In this document: positions 29,319 through 38,762 of the stretch, one piece after another
Layout: each line of letters begins with the position of its first letter
Position numbering within the stretch: the first letter of the stretch is position 1
Source: Gp6-AA40 sp036274155
Lineage (GTDB): Bacteria; Acidobacteriota; Vicinamibacteria; Vicinamibacterales; UBA2999
Assembly (NCBI GenBank): GCA_036274155.1
Contig: DASUGH010000014.1
Location: 1 to 64,000 of the forward strand
Reading direction: 5' to 3'
DNA: 64,000 nucleotides
The notes under the pieces: generated by a model
The model's database searches: none
What the model was told of the DNA's origin: nothing
Seen by the model: the letters and a program-made list of their open reading frames with translations, nothing else
Position numbers and translations under genes: made by a program

Positions 29319-30139
29319 GCTTTAGAGGCTGGACCAAGCCCGGTGTCGTTCCGCCCGGCGAGATATCGCCCCCTGACATCCCTGCCGATCAGACGCTCGA
29401 CGCGCTCAGCGGCCGCTTCCGGATCTTTCAGCTGAAAGGCGGCCATCGTTTCTCGACCGACGATGTGCTGACGGCATGGTACGGAACGACGTGGGTGCCG
29501 TCCGCCCGCGCCGCGCTCGACCTGGGGTCAGGGATTGGATCGGTGGGGATGATTGCCGCCTGGCGGCTGCCTGGCGCCAGATTCGTTGCCATCGAGGCGC
29601 AACCAGAGAGCGTTGCGCTCGCGCGGCGGTCCGCGATCTACAACGGCCTCGCCGGCCGTTACGATATCCGGCAGAGCGACTTTCGCACACCGGAGGCGTT
29701 CGCATCTGGTGAGCGCTTCGACCTGATCCTCGGCAGCCCGCCGTACTTCCCACGCGGCAGCGGCCTCCAGGGTGACCATCCGCAGAAGATCGCCTGCCGG
29801 TTCGAGTTACGCGGTGATGTTGGCGACTACGCGCGCGTGGCGGCCGAGCGTCTTGCGGGGGGTGGCGTGTTCGCTCTGGTCTTTCCCGAAAGCCAGCGTG
29901 AGCGCGTCGAGCGCGCCGCGAGCGACGCCCGCCTCGTCATCGTGCGGCGGCGGCCGGTCGCCTTCCGTGCGGGCGAGCCGCCGCTCATCGGCCTCTATCT
30001 CCTGATGCGCGGGAGCGATCTGCCGGAATCCATGCGGGCCCAAACGTGGGTCGAGCCCACGCTCACCATCCGCTGTGCCGATGGCACCGTTCACCCCGAG
30101 TACTCGGCCGTGAAGCTGTCGATCGGTTTTCCGCCCTGA
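29237..30139 (+). CDS. TrmN6/YfiC-like SAM-dependent methyltransferase
   Basis: The conserved part starts near residue 55 (LSGRFRIFQLKGGHRFSTDDVLTAWYG). It shows the SAM-binding LDLGSGIGSVGMIAA, an acidic residue in VAIEAQPESV and the adenine-N6 motif GSPPYF, as in enzymes that methylate A37 of tRNA-Val. The C-terminal half is typical. The only canonical start in frame is a GTG at 29237, inside the heptad array, so about 27 N-terminal residues (EPRTSNSEPEPEP and so on) are encoded by repeat DNA. Either the array has replaced the native 5' end or a non-canonical start is used. No good ribosome binding site is present. Confidence 0.82.
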   Translation: MEPRTSNSEPEPEPIEPGTRNAEPGTRSFRGWTKPGVVPPGEISPPDIPADQTLDALSGRFRIFQLKGGHRFSTDDVLTAWYGTTWVPSARAALDLGSGIGSVGMIAAWRLPGARFVAIEAQPESVALARRSAIYNGLAGRYDIRQSDFRTPEAFASGERFDLILGSPPYFPRGSGLQGDHPQKIACRFELRGDVGDYARVAAERLAGGGVFALVFPESQRERVERAASDARLVIVRRRPVAFRAGEPPLIGLYLLMRGSDLPESMRAQTWVEPTLTIRCADGTVHPEYSAVKLSIGFPP

Positions 30140-30215
30140 ATGGCGCTTCCGTAGAGGCGGACCTTTAGGTTTAGGTACGCCTCAAGGCCGGTCAGAAGAC
30201 CCGCGTGCCCGTGTC

Positions 30216-31274
30216 TCACCCCTTCAGTCTCGGCACGAGCCGCAGCGCATTCTCCCTCTCCACATCGCGCAGCTCCGCAGCGGTGAAGCCACTGGCCTGC
30301 AGGCCACGCGCCTGGGGCGCTCCGTCGAAGAACGGCGCGTCGGTCCCGAAGACGATCTGCGATACCGGCACCATGGTCTTGAGCGCCTGCATGGCCACTG
30401 GATTGGCCGCGCCGGCGGTGTCGTAGTAGAAGCGCCGCAGGTGATGGAGCCGCGAGTTCGGCTCTGCAGGGCGCGTGAACACGTCCGGACCGGCCGTGGG
30501 CCCGAGCAGGCGGCCGGCCACCGACGTGATGGTGCCGCCCGCGTGGGAGAAGATGAACCGGATGTCGGGATACCTGGTTGCCGAGTCGCTCACGATCAGG
30601 CTGACGATCGTGCGCGTGGTGTCGGTCGGCCATTCGAGCATCTGGTTCGGGGCGCCGGGAACCATCGTGAGACAGCACTGGGCGTCGGTGGGATGCGTGT
30701 AGACGACCGCCTTTCGTCGATTGAGCTCCTCGAGGACTGGAGCAAACGACGCATCGCCCAGCCACGCGTTGCCGTAGCTGGTGAGCAGGCCGACGCCGTC
30801 GGCCTTGAGCGTGTCGAATGCGTACGCGATCTCCTGCAGGCTGCCGGGCACGTCCGGCAGCGGGAGCACGGCGAAGAGGCCAAAGCGTCCCTTGTGGTCC
30901 GACACCATCCGCGCGGCGGCGAACTCGTTCATGTCGCGCGCCAGACGGCGCGCCTCCATGACGTCGCCGAACCACACGCCAGGCGCCGTGATTGACAGCA
31001 TTGCCGTCTCGATCCCGACGCGATCGAGCGCTTCGACCACGCGCGCCGGCGAAAAATCCTTCCAGGCGGCGAGTCCGGGAACCGGCGTCTTCGCGTTCCG
31101 CGCCGTCAGCGTCGTCAGAAGGCCTGGCGAGATGAAGTGCTGGTGGACGTCGATGCGGCGCGCGGCTGCGGCAGGCGCCTGCGCAGAGGACGCGAAGCGC
31201 GGCAGCAGCGAGGCGCCGCCGGCCGCGGCAAGCCTGGCCAGAACTTGTCGTCTGCTGAGCGAGTGGTCGTTCAT
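30216..31274 (-). CDS. Tat-exported amidohydrolase, ACMSD-like
   Basis: The 352-residue protein has a twin-arginine signal (LSRRQVLARLAAAGGASLLPRF) and an amidohydrolase-2 barrel. Metal motifs are DVHQHF, the middle VYTHPTD, IFSHAGGT and FGTDAPFF with the conserved Asp. The family includes 2-amino-3-carboxymuconate-semialdehyde decarboxylase and related hydrolases/decarboxylases of aromatic acids. The substrate is unknown. It diverges from an ADOP gene across a gap that holds a 25-bp-arm hairpin. Confidence 0.9.
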   Translation of the reverse strand: MNDHSLSRRQVLARLAAAGGASLLPRFASSAQAPAAAARRIDVHQHFISPGLLTTLTARNAKTPVPGLAAWKDFSPARVVEALDRVGIETAMLSITAPGVWFGDVMEARRLARDMNEFAAARMVSDHKGRFGLFAVLPLPDVPGSLQEIAYAFDTLKADGVGLLTSYGNAWLGDASFAPVLEELNRRKAVVYTHPTDAQCCLTMVPGAPNQMLEWPTDTTRTIVSLIVSDSATRYPDIRFIFSHAGGTITSVAGRLLGPTAGPDVFTRPAEPNSRLHHLRRFYYDTAGAANPVAMQALKTMVPVSQIVFGTDAPFFDGAPQARGLQASGFTAAELRDVERENALRLVPRLKG

Positions 31275-31375
31275 CGAATGCGCCTCGGCGGTTCGCCGAT
31301 TCCTCCCATGTGAGCCGATTGACCGGCCCTATGATGTCCTCACTGTTGCGTGACGCGCCAGTCCCGTTCCCTTCT

Positions 31376-31443
31376 AACCGGAGTTCAGGTGTGTGTGGAA
31401 TGGCGGCCTGCGGGCAAGTTCCACATACACCTGAACTCCGGTT
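31376..31443. repeat. Long hairpin with 25-bp arms
   Basis: Arms 31376-31400 (beginning AACCGGAGTTCAGGTGT) and 31419-31443 pair with a single mismatch around an 18-nt loop. It sits between divergent genes, 46 bp before the ADOP start. It is either a regulatory structure or a dispersed element; no second copy was seen in the window. Confidence 0.75.
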
Positions 31444-31489
31444 CCAGTCGGTTCGCGACTAGTGGAACTCGTGCACGAGGTCGATCGAC

Positions 31490-33982
31490 ATGACTAACGT
31501 GAAGCTCGCGCTCCGGACGCTGATCAGAACGCCGTTCGTCAGCAGCGTCGCCATCCTGTCGCTCGCGCTCGGCATCGGCGCCACGTCCGCGATCTTTTCG
31601 CTGTTCAACCAGTTCCTGCTGCGCCCGCTTCCCGTTGCCGATCCTGCGGGCCTCGTCAATCTCGGGGCGCCGGGGCCGAAGCCGGGAAACGGTTCGTGTA
31701 ATCAGTCGGGCGACTGCGAGCAGGTCTTCAGCATGCCGATGTTCCGCGACCTCGCGCGGATGCAGACGGTCTTCACGGCCATTGCCGCGCATCGTGTGGT
31801 TGAGGCCAATCTGGCTTTCAATGGCCAGACGCTGAACGGATCCGCCCTGCTCGTGTCGGGCAGCTACTTCGGAGCTCTGGGGCTGCGGCCGATGATGGGC
31901 CGGCTCATCGCGCCTGTCGACGACAGTGCCGGAGGTGGAGCGCCAGTGGCGGTGTTGAGCCACGACTTCTGGCGCAACCACTTTGCGTCCAGCCCTGACG
32001 TGCTCAATCGTCGCATTACCGTCAACGGCGCCGCGATGACGATCGTCGGCGTCGCTCCCGCTGGATTCGAAGGAACGACGCTTGGCGTTCGTCCGCACGT
32101 GTTCGTGACGCTCGGAGTCGGGGCACCTGTGAACCCGTTCTCGAGAAGCACCGCCGATCGCCGGGCGTACTGGCTGTACCTGTTCGCCCGACTCAAGCCG
32201 GGCGTGTCGCTGGAGCAGGCGCGCACGGCGCTCAACGGCCAGTATCACGCGGTCATCGGCGAGGTCGAGGCGCCACTCCAGACCGGCATGAGCGAGCAGA
32301 CGATGACTCGTTTTCGCGCCAAGCGGATCGTGGTGGAGCCCGGCGCGCGCGGGCAGTGGGGCGGTGACGTTGGCGCCAGGCCGTTGTTGACGCTGCTTCT
32401 GGGGGTGACGGCGCTCGTTCTGCTCATCGCGTGCGCAAACATCGCAAACCTGCTGCTCGCCCGATCCTTTGGCCGTGCAGCCGAAATGTCGGTTCGCGTG
32501 GCGATCGGCGCCGCCCGTCGTCACATCGTGGCCCTGCTGCTGACCGAGTCGTGCACGCTGGCTGTGTTCGGCGGCATCGCCGGCTTCTTCGTGGCCCGCT
32601 GGACCCTGACGCTGATCGCGTCGCTCGTGCCGAGGGAGGCGGCCGACTTGATTCAGTTGCGGCTCGATCCGATCGTGGTGATGTTCGCCGCCGTGCTGAC
32701 CATCGGCACGGGAGTACTCTTCGGTCTATTCCCGGCCTTTCACAGCTCGCGACCCGATCTGGTCACCCCGATGAAGGGACAGGGCGGGCAACCGTCTGGT
32801 GCTCGTACCGCGTCCCGCTTTCGAAGCGCGCTCGCCACGGCGCAAATCGCTCTTGCCACGCTGCTGCTGGTGTCGGCCGGCCTCTTCACGAAGAGCCTGC
32901 TCAACGTGAGCCGCGTCGAGCTCGGTTTGCGGACGGATCACCTGTTCGGGTTCGCCGTGTCACCGGGGCTCAACGGCTATACGCCGGAGCGATCGCGCCA
33001 GATCTTCGAAAGGCTCGAGGAGGAGCTGAGCGCCCTGCCCGGAGTCACCGACGTGAGCGGCTCCCTCATCCAGATCCTCGCGAGCAGCAACTGGGGTGAG
33101 GACGTGTCCGTGGAAGGGTTCGATGCCGGGCCCGACACCGACACCAACGTGCGATACAACGAAGTAGGCCAGGGATACTTCCACACGCTGGGCATCCCGA
33201 TGATTGCCGGTCGTGAGTTCACGAGACAAGACGGGCTCGATACTCCGAGAGTCGCGATTGTGAACCAGGCGTTCGCCAGAAAGTTCAACCTCGGACGCGA
33301 CGTCATCGGCAAGCACGTCGGGAACCGGGGCGAAAAGCCGGACATTGAGATCGTCGGACTGGTGCAGGATGCCAAGTACAGCGAGGTCAAAGGCGACATG
33401 CCGCCTCAGTACTTCCGACCGTACCGGCAGAACAGGGAGCTCCGGTCTCTGAACTTCTACGCGCGGACGACGATCGATCCGGAACAGGTGGCGTCCGTCG
33501 TTCCGCGTGTCGTCGCACGGGTCGATCCGAACCTGCCGGTGGAGTTCCTCACTACGATGACGCAGCAGGTGCACGAGAACCTGTTTGTCGAGCGCGTCGT
33601 CAGCGTGCTGTCCGCGGCGTTCGCCGGCCTGGCGACGCTGCTCGCAGCCATCGGCGTGTATGGAGTCCTCGCCTTCACCGTCGCTCAACGCACGAGGGAG
33701 ATCGGCCTGCGGATAGCGCTCGGGGTGGCCCCGGCGCGTGTGCGCGCGCTGATTCTGCGTCAGGTGGCGACGATGGCGCTGATCGGCACCGTGCTCGGGC
33801 TGGCAGCGGCGGCGGCGCTGGGAAGGATCGTGGAATCGCTGCTGTATGAGCTGAAGGGCCGGGATATCGGCGTGCTCGCGGCCGCGGGGGCCGCGCTGGC
33901 GCTGATCGCGCTCGGCGCCGGATTCATCCCCGCGTGGCGGGCTTCGCGCATCGATCCGATGCAGGCGCTCCGAAGCGAATAG
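31490..33982 (+). CDS. ADOP-type FtsX/MacB-like permease without PadR partner
   Basis: This 830-residue membrane protein starts directly with the first transmembrane helix (TPFVSSVAILSLALGIG) and lacks the soluble N-terminal segment of the PadR-linked paralogue at 17.4 kb. The rest is the same two-module layout with two large periplasmic domains and the end AWRASRIDPMQALRSE. No ATPase and no padR gene are next to it. A CGNGSCNQSGDC-like cysteine pair occurs in the first periplasmic domain (NGSCNQSGDCEQV). The function is unknown; family members resemble MacB/FtsX mechanotransmission permeases. Confidence 0.9.
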   Translation: MTNVKLALRTLIRTPFVSSVAILSLALGIGATSAIFSLFNQFLLRPLPVADPAGLVNLGAPGPKPGNGSCNQSGDCEQVFSMPMFRDLARMQTVFTAIAAHRVVEANLAFNGQTLNGSALLVSGSYFGALGLRPMMGRLIAPVDDSAGGGAPVAVLSHDFWRNHFASSPDVLNRRITVNGAAMTIVGVAPAGFEGTTLGVRPHVFVTLGVGAPVNPFSRSTADRRAYWLYLFARLKPGVSLEQARTALNGQYHAVIGEVEAPLQTGMSEQTMTRFRAKRIVVEPGARGQWGGDVGARPLLTLLLGVTALVLLIACANIANLLLARSFGRAAEMSVRVAIGAARRHIVALLLTESCTLAVFGGIAGFFVARWTLTLIASLVPREAADLIQLRLDPIVVMFAAVLTIGTGVLFGLFPAFHSSRPDLVTPMKGQGGQPSGARTASRFRSALATAQIALATLLLVSAGLFTKSLLNVSRVELGLRTDHLFGFAVSPGLNGYTPERSRQIFERLEEELSALPGVTDVSGSLIQILASSNWGEDVSVEGFDAGPDTDTNVRYNEVGQGYFHTLGIPMIAGREFTRQDGLDTPRVAIVNQAFARKFNLGRDVIGKHVGNRGEKPDIEIVGLVQDAKYSEVKGDMPPQYFRPYRQNRELRSLNFYARTTIDPEQVASVVPRVVARVDPNLPVEFLTTMTQQVHENLFVERVVSVLSAAFAGLATLLAAIGVYGVLAFTVAQRTREIGLRIALGVAPARVRALILRQVATMALIGTVLGLAAAAALGRIVESLLYELKGRDIGVLAAAGAALALIALGAGFIPAWRASRIDPMQALRSE

Positions 33983-34000
33983 GGCGCGGCGACGCTCTCC

Positions 34001-35080
34001 CTACCGCTGTGCCGCCTTTACCTCCAGCGCCGACGTCACCGCACGCGTCATCTCCGTCGTCGTCGCCTTGCCGCCGAGATCGGGCGTCCGGACACGCTCG
34101 TCCGCGATGACCGACTCGATCGCGTGCAGGATCCGGTCGTGCGCCGACCGCTCGCCGAGGTGGTCGAGCATCATCGCGCTGGCCCAGATCGCGGCGATCG
34201 GGTTGGCGATGCCTTTACCCGCGATGTCCGGCGCGGAGCCGTGAATCGGCTCGAACATCGACGGCGTGTCGCGGTCGGGATTGATGTTGCCTCCGGGCGC
34301 GACGCCAAGGCTGCCGGAGATTGCCGAGCCGATGTCGGTGATGATGTCGCCGAACAGGTTGGAAGCGACGATCACGTCGAGCGTCTGCGGGTGAGTGATC
34401 ATGCGAGCGCAGAGCGCATCGACGTGATACTTGCGCAGCTCCACCTTCGGAAACTCCTTCGCCACCTCGGCGACGACCTCGTCCCAGAGCACCATCGCAT
34501 GCTGCAGCGCGTTCGACTTGGTCGCGCTGGCCACCATCTTCCGCGGACGCTTCTCGGCGAGCCGGAAGGCATACCGCGCGATGCGTGCGATTCCGTGCCG
34601 GGTGAAGACGCCTGTCTGTTCGGCGAGCTCGTGTGGCGTGCCGGCATGCAGGCGGCCGCCGATGCCGCAGTACTCACCTTCGGAATTCTCCCGCACGCAG
34701 ATCATGTCGATGTCCGCCGGCCCGCGATTGCCGAGCGGGGAGGTGATGCCGCTCAGCAGCCGCATCGGTCTCAGGTTCACGTACTGCCGGAGGCGCTGCC
34801 GCAGCGGAAGGATCAGGTCACGGGCGGAGATATGGTCGGCTACACGCGGATCGCCAATCGCGCCGAGATAAATGGCGTCGAACTTCATCATCTGCTCGAC
34901 GCCATCCGGGTCGATCATCCGGCCCGTCTTCAGGTAGAAGTCGCAGCCCCAGGGCAGCTCGGTGAAATCGCACCGGAAGCCATCCTGCTCGGCCGCCATG
35001 TTCAGGACCTGCATGCCGGCGGGGATGACTTCCTTCCCGATGCCGTCGCCTGCAATCACCGCAATCTTGTAGGTCTTCAT
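34001..35080 (-). CDS. Tartrate/D-malate dehydrogenase-like decarboxylating dehydrogenase
   Basis: This 359-residue protein of the isopropylmalate/isocitrate dehydrogenase family has an N-terminal AVIAGDGIGKEV, the substrate helix region LRQRLRQYVNLRPMRL, VRENSEGEYCGIGG, the catalytic Lys in ATKSNALQHAMVLW, the metal motif DIITDIGSAISGSLGVAPGGNINP and FEPIHGSAPDIAGKG. The NLRP-type and EGEYCGIG motifs fit tartrate dehydrogenase/D-malate dehydrogenase better than LeuB, but substrate assignment is uncertain. The neighbouring sodium symporter upstream on the same strand could import the substrate. I start at ATG 35080; a TTG four codons earlier is an alternative. Confidence 0.85.
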   Translation of the reverse strand: MKTYKIAVIAGDGIGKEVIPAGMQVLNMAAEQDGFRCDFTELPWGCDFYLKTGRMIDPDGVEQMMKFDAIYLGAIGDPRVADHISARDLILPLRQRLRQYVNLRPMRLLSGITSPLGNRGPADIDMICVRENSEGEYCGIGGRLHAGTPHELAEQTGVFTRHGIARIARYAFRLAEKRPRKMVASATKSNALQHAMVLWDEVVAEVAKEFPKVELRKYHVDALCARMITHPQTLDVIVASNLFGDIITDIGSAISGSLGVAPGGNINPDRDTPSMFEPIHGSAPDIAGKGIANPIAAIWASAMMLDHLGERSAHDRILHAIESVIADERVRTPDLGGKATTTEMTRAVTSALEVKAAQR

Positions 35081-35161
35081 TTTGTTTACCAAATGCCCAG
35101 TCGTTCGGATCGCCTGCCCGCCGGAGCTTTAGCGGAGGCGGGTTCGGATCGTTCGCAACGT

Positions 35162-36553
35162 TCAACGACTCGATCTCCGTAATGCCATCACACCCAGGAA
35201 CGCCACAGCTCCCGCAACGATGCCGGCCAGCGTCGGGTCGAGCCAGGCTGGATATCCTGACAATGCTACTCGCAAAACGAACAGCGTCAGCACACCGGCG
35301 GCAATCGCCATCAGCGCTTCGCGTTCTCCGGCCCGTCGTGTATAGAGGCCGCCGACGATTGGAACTGCTAACGTCACGACGAGCAGTGAATAGAACACCG
35401 TAAGCGCTCCGATCACCGTCTGCAGCCAGATCGAGAGCACGACACCGGTCATTCCGCCGGCCACTGCGGCGCTGCGGCCGACGCGCAGCAGTTGCTCGTC
35501 CGAGGCGTCCGGCCTGATGAATCGCTTGTAGACATCCTTCGATGCCGACGTCGACAGCATGAAGAGGATGGCGTCGCTGGTGTCGACTTCGGTCGAGAAC
35601 ACCGCTGCGAGGGCGAGCGCGCCAAGCCAGGCGGGCAGCTGATGAGTGAGGAGCGTCGGCAGGACGGCGTTGGGATCCGTGATGCCAGGCATCAAGGCGC
35701 GGGCGGTCATGCCCAGGAGCACCGGCACGAACGCGAAGGCGATGAGTGCCAGCGCATTGGCCCCGATTCCGAGGCGGACAGTGCGCTCGCTGTTGGCGCC
35801 ATACGCCTTTTGAATCAGCCCTGGCGATACGACGAACGCCGGTCCGGTCAGCGCCAGCAGCGTCCAGCCCGAGCCCGGTCCGGCGGAATACGTCATGTCG
35901 CCGAACCACGCGGGAGCCGACGGTCCGACAATCGACGCCACGCCACCCGCCTCCGACAGCAGCACGGGCAGCGCGACGGCGAAGCCCGAGAGCATCACGA
36001 CGAGCTGCAGCGTGTTCACCCACGCGGTGCCAAGCAGTCCGCCGGCGGCGAAATAGACGGTCATGATCGCGCCGCCGATCAGGGAACCGGCCCAGCGAGG
36101 AGCTCCGGTGAGGACGTTGAGGATGGTGGCGCCGGCGATGAGCTGTCCCGCCAGGAGCGCGAGCGCGCCGAGGTTCACCAGGACGGCTGCTGCCGCCCTT
36201 ACTCTCGGGCCATAACGGAACTCGAGATAATCGCCGGTCGTGTAGAAGTCGTTGTCGCGCGCCAGCCGCCACAGCCGGGGAGCGATCGCCAGGGCGAAGA
36301 CGATCGATCCGAGTCCGGCCGAGCCGACCCACCACCAGGCGCTCAACCCGTCACGGTACGCGAGGCCGGCCGCACCGACCGTCGACCCGGCGCCGATGTT
36401 GGCGGCCAGCATCGACGAGAAGAGGAGACCGGGGCCGAGTCTGCGTCCGGCCACGAAGAACGCGCTGCTGCTGCGGACGTAACGCGCCGACCAGATGCCG
36501 AGGCCGACGACAGCAATCGAATAGAAGGTGAGAAGCGCGAGGTGGAGAGGCAA
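35162..36553 (-). CDS. Sodium:solute symporter (SSS family)
   Basis: This 463-residue protein has about 13 hydrophobic helices. It carries SSS-family signs such as FFVAGRRLGPGLLFSSMLAANIGAGSTVG near residue 35 and the ASKDVYKRF loop after FSTEVDTSDAILFMLSTS. Members couple sodium to uptake of organic acids, sugars, amino acids or vitamins; the substrate is not evident. Its gene is followed 80 bp later by the tartrate/D-malate dehydrogenase-like gene and preceded 9 bp upstream by a P1 peptidase gene on the same strand, so peptidase, symporter and dehydrogenase may share an mRNA. Confidence 0.92.
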   Translation of the reverse strand: MPLHLALLTFYSIAVVGLGIWSARYVRSSSAFFVAGRRLGPGLLFSSMLAANIGAGSTVGAAGLAYRDGLSAWWWVGSAGLGSIVFALAIAPRLWRLARDNDFYTTGDYLEFRYGPRVRAAAAVLVNLGALALLAGQLIAGATILNVLTGAPRWAGSLIGGAIMTVYFAAGGLLGTAWVNTLQLVVMLSGFAVALPVLLSEAGGVASIVGPSAPAWFGDMTYSAGPGSGWTLLALTGPAFVVSPGLIQKAYGANSERTVRLGIGANALALIAFAFVPVLLGMTARALMPGITDPNAVLPTLLTHQLPAWLGALALAAVFSTEVDTSDAILFMLSTSASKDVYKRFIRPDASDEQLLRVGRSAAVAGGMTGVVLSIWLQTVIGALTVFYSLLVVTLAVPIVGGLYTRRAGEREALMAIAAGVLTLFVLRVALSGYPAWLDPTLAGIVAGAVAFLGVMALRRSSR

Positions 36554-36562
36554 TCGTCCGCT

Positions 36563-37657
36563 TCAGCGCAGTCTTGCCGGCACGCTACCGAGATCCCGGG
36601 CCGCTGGCAGTCCGCCCGAACGCTCGGCCTGGGTTGCGGCTCGCACGATTGCCTCCGCCATTGCGTCGGCCGCCAGGGCGCCAATCACCGTGAGGTTGAC
36701 GGCACCGTTCCATCGCCCTGTTGCCAGCGAGAAAACAGTGTCACCATCTCCCACCGTGTGGGACGGCACGATCGCGCGCGCCAACCCATCGTCGGCCATC
36801 AGCGCCATGCGATTGGCTTCGGCCTTGGTGAGACGCGCGTTGGTGGCTACCACCCCGATTGTCGTGTTCGCGCCTCCTCGCGGAGCCGGTGCCCCGAGCA
36901 GGGCGCCCGACCGCAGCAGCTGCCTGACGTCGGCGAGGGTGCGGCCGTCGGCCGACCGGCTGCCGGCGACGACTCTGCCGGTCTCGGGGTCGATGATGTC
37001 GCCGGCGGCATTGACGGCGACGAGGGCGGCAACGACCAGGCCGCCCGGCAGGATGCGCGCCGCTGTCCCGATACCGGCTTTCATGGCGCCGCCGCGGCCG
37101 AGCTTTCCAACGGTGGCGCCGGCGCCGGCGCCGACATTTCCTTCCTTGACCGCTCCGGCGCTGGCCGCGCCCGACGCCCGATAGCCGCAGTCCGCAGTCG
37201 GGCGTATGCGCGAATCGCCGCCGAACCCGAGGTCGAAGAGGATCGCCGCCGGCACGATGGGCACCACGCCGCTCGCACCCACGCGCCACCCGATCTTGCG
37301 CTCCTCGAGAAAGCGAACCGCGCCCTGCGCGGCGTCGAGGCCGTACGCGCTGCCGCCCGCCAGCACCACCGCATTGACCTTGTCGACCATGTTGAGCGGA
37401 TCGAGCAGGTCGGTTTCGCGCGTGCCTGGAGCGCCCCCGCGCTGCGAGACGCCTCCGGCTGCTCCTTCGCCATCGACGATGACCACCGTGCAACCGGTCG
37501 GCCGCTCGGCCAGCGTGAAGTGGCCGACTCTGAGACCCTCGACGGCGGTCAGCCCTGCGTGAGATGCGGGTTGCGGCGGATTCGGTTGCGGCGCCGCCCT
37601 CAAGGACGCGAGTGTCACGATGACGACGGCGGCAACGCCGAGCAGCGTGCGTCCCAT
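36563..37657 (-). CDS. P1-family (DmpA/BapA-like) peptidase, exported
   Basis: The 364-residue protein has a signal peptide (GVAAVVIVTLASLRAAPQ) and the P1 fold: VGHFTLAERPTGCTVVIVDG, AVVLAGGSAYGLDAAQG, and the autoprocessing region RGGANTTIGVVATNA, where a Thr would become the new N-terminal nucleophile. Relatives are self-cleaving aminopeptidases acting on beta- or D-amino acid peptides. The ATG at 37657 has GGGAG 7 nt upstream; a 100-codon upstream extension of the frame is low-complexity shadow sequence. The cleavage site and substrate are inferred. Confidence 0.88.
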   Translation of the reverse strand: MGRTLLGVAAVVIVTLASLRAAPQPNPPQPASHAGLTAVEGLRVGHFTLAERPTGCTVVIVDGEGAAGGVSQRGGAPGTRETDLLDPLNMVDKVNAVVLAGGSAYGLDAAQGAVRFLEERKIGWRVGASGVVPIVPAAILFDLGFGGDSRIRPTADCGYRASGAASAGAVKEGNVGAGAGATVGKLGRGGAMKAGIGTAARILPGGLVVAALVAVNAAGDIIDPETGRVVAGSRSADGRTLADVRQLLRSGALLGAPAPRGGANTTIGVVATNARLTKAEANRMALMADDGLARAIVPSHTVGDGDTVFSLATGRWNGAVNLTVIGALAADAMAEAIVRAATQAERSGGLPAARDLGSVPARLR

Positions 37658-37740
37658 TCGACTGCTCCCTGTCACGGCTACAGGGTACTCGGACTCAGGT
37701 CGTTCGGATCGTTCGATCCCAGCAGGCCGTGGTGAAATCG

Positions 37741-37860
37741 TATCGGCCTGTGAGGCACAGAGATCTTCGCCACCGAGGCACAGAGACACAGAGAAACCCC
37801 CATGGATCTCTGTGCTCTCGGTGCCTTCTGTGGTTTGTCTCGGTGCCCTCACAGCCCGTC
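37741..37860. repeat. Dispersed CACAGAGA hairpin, copy 2
   Basis: Multiple CACAGAGA/TCTCTGTG blocks and GAGGCAC/GTGCCTC arms form a long nested stem-loop. The sequence is the inverted counterpart of the copy at 10.5 kb. It fills the gap between panC and the P1 peptidase gene and probably isolates the two transcripts. Confidence 0.65.
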
Positions 37861-37883
37861 GGTGGTTTTCACCACGGGCTGCT

Positions 37884-38762
37884 CTAGACCCTGATGTTGT
37901 CGATGAGCCGTGTGCTGCCCACCCAGAGGGCGCCCGCGACGATGACCGGCCCCTCGATCTGTGCAACGGGCTGCATCGTGTCGGGGTCCACGACTTCCAG
38001 ATACTCGATTCTCAGCGTGGGAGAAGCGGGGCTTGCCGCCGCGTCGCCTTTCGACGGAGGCGGCACCGTCGCCTGTGCCAGGCGTTTCACCTCGGCGGCG
38101 TCGGTCTGGCCGGCACGGATCGCCTCGGCGGCGGCAGACAACGCGCGGAACAGCGCAGTCGCGAGCTTGCGTTCGCACGGGTCGAGCCGCCGGTTGCGGG
38201 AGCTCATCGCAAGGCCGTCGGGCTCGCGGACGGTCGGGACGCCCACGATGGCGACCGGAACGCTGAAGTCGGTCACGAGACGCCTGACGATCGCGAGCTG
38301 CTGGGCGTCCTTTTCACCGAAGTACGCGGCGTGTGGCTGGACGATCTGGAGGAGCTTCAGCACGACGGTCGCGACGCCGCGAAAGTGCCCCGGCCGGTAC
38401 TTGCCGCAGAGATGATCGGCGAGCTCGCCGACCTCGACCGTGCATTGCGGCGTGGACGGATACATCTCGGCTGCCGCCGGCACGAACACGTCGTCGACAC
38501 CCAGCGACTCGCACAGCGCGAGATCGTCGGCAAGGGTGCGCGGGTACCGGGCCAGGTCGTCGGGGCGGTCGAACTGCAGCGGGTTGACGAAAATGCTTGC
38601 GACGACCCGGTCGCATTCGCTGCGGGCGCGGGCGATCAGACGCGCGTGACCCTCGTGCAGGGCGCCCATCGTCGGTACGAACCCGATACGGGCCTGGCGG
38701 TGCCGCGCTTCGTCGAGGCGCTGCCGCAGCGCGGCAATCGTCTCGACCGCCGCCATCGTCAT
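37884..38762 (-). CDS. panC: Pantothenate synthetase
   Basis: This 292-residue enzyme condenses pantoate and beta-alanine with ATP. Motifs seen are FVPTMGALHEGHARLI, SIFVNPLQF, GKYRPGHFRGVATVV, FGEKDAQQL, the TVREPDGLAMSSRNRRL signature and the C-terminal IEYLEVVD. The ATG at 38762 overlaps the panB stop (ATGA); a long upstream extension inside panB is rejected. The usual order panB-panC is kept, without panD in this window. Confidence 0.96.
   Translation of the reverse strand: MTMAAVETIAALRQRLDEARHRQARIGFVPTMGALHEGHARLIARARSECDRVVASIFVNPLQFDRPDDLARYPRTLADDLALCESLGVDDVFVPAAAEMYPSTPQCTVEVGELADHLCGKYRPGHFRGVATVVLKLLQIVQPHAAYFGEKDAQQLAIVRRLVTDFSVPVAIVGVPTVREPDGLAMSSRNRRLDPCERKLATALFRALSAAAEAIRAGQTDAAEVKRLAQATVPPPSKGDAAASPASPTLRIEYLEVVDPDTMQPVAQIEGPVIVAGALWVGSTRLIDNIRV

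Noticed and set aside
35492..37735. 747-codon plus-strand frame
   Set aside because: Antisense to the symporter and P1 peptidase genes; composition only.
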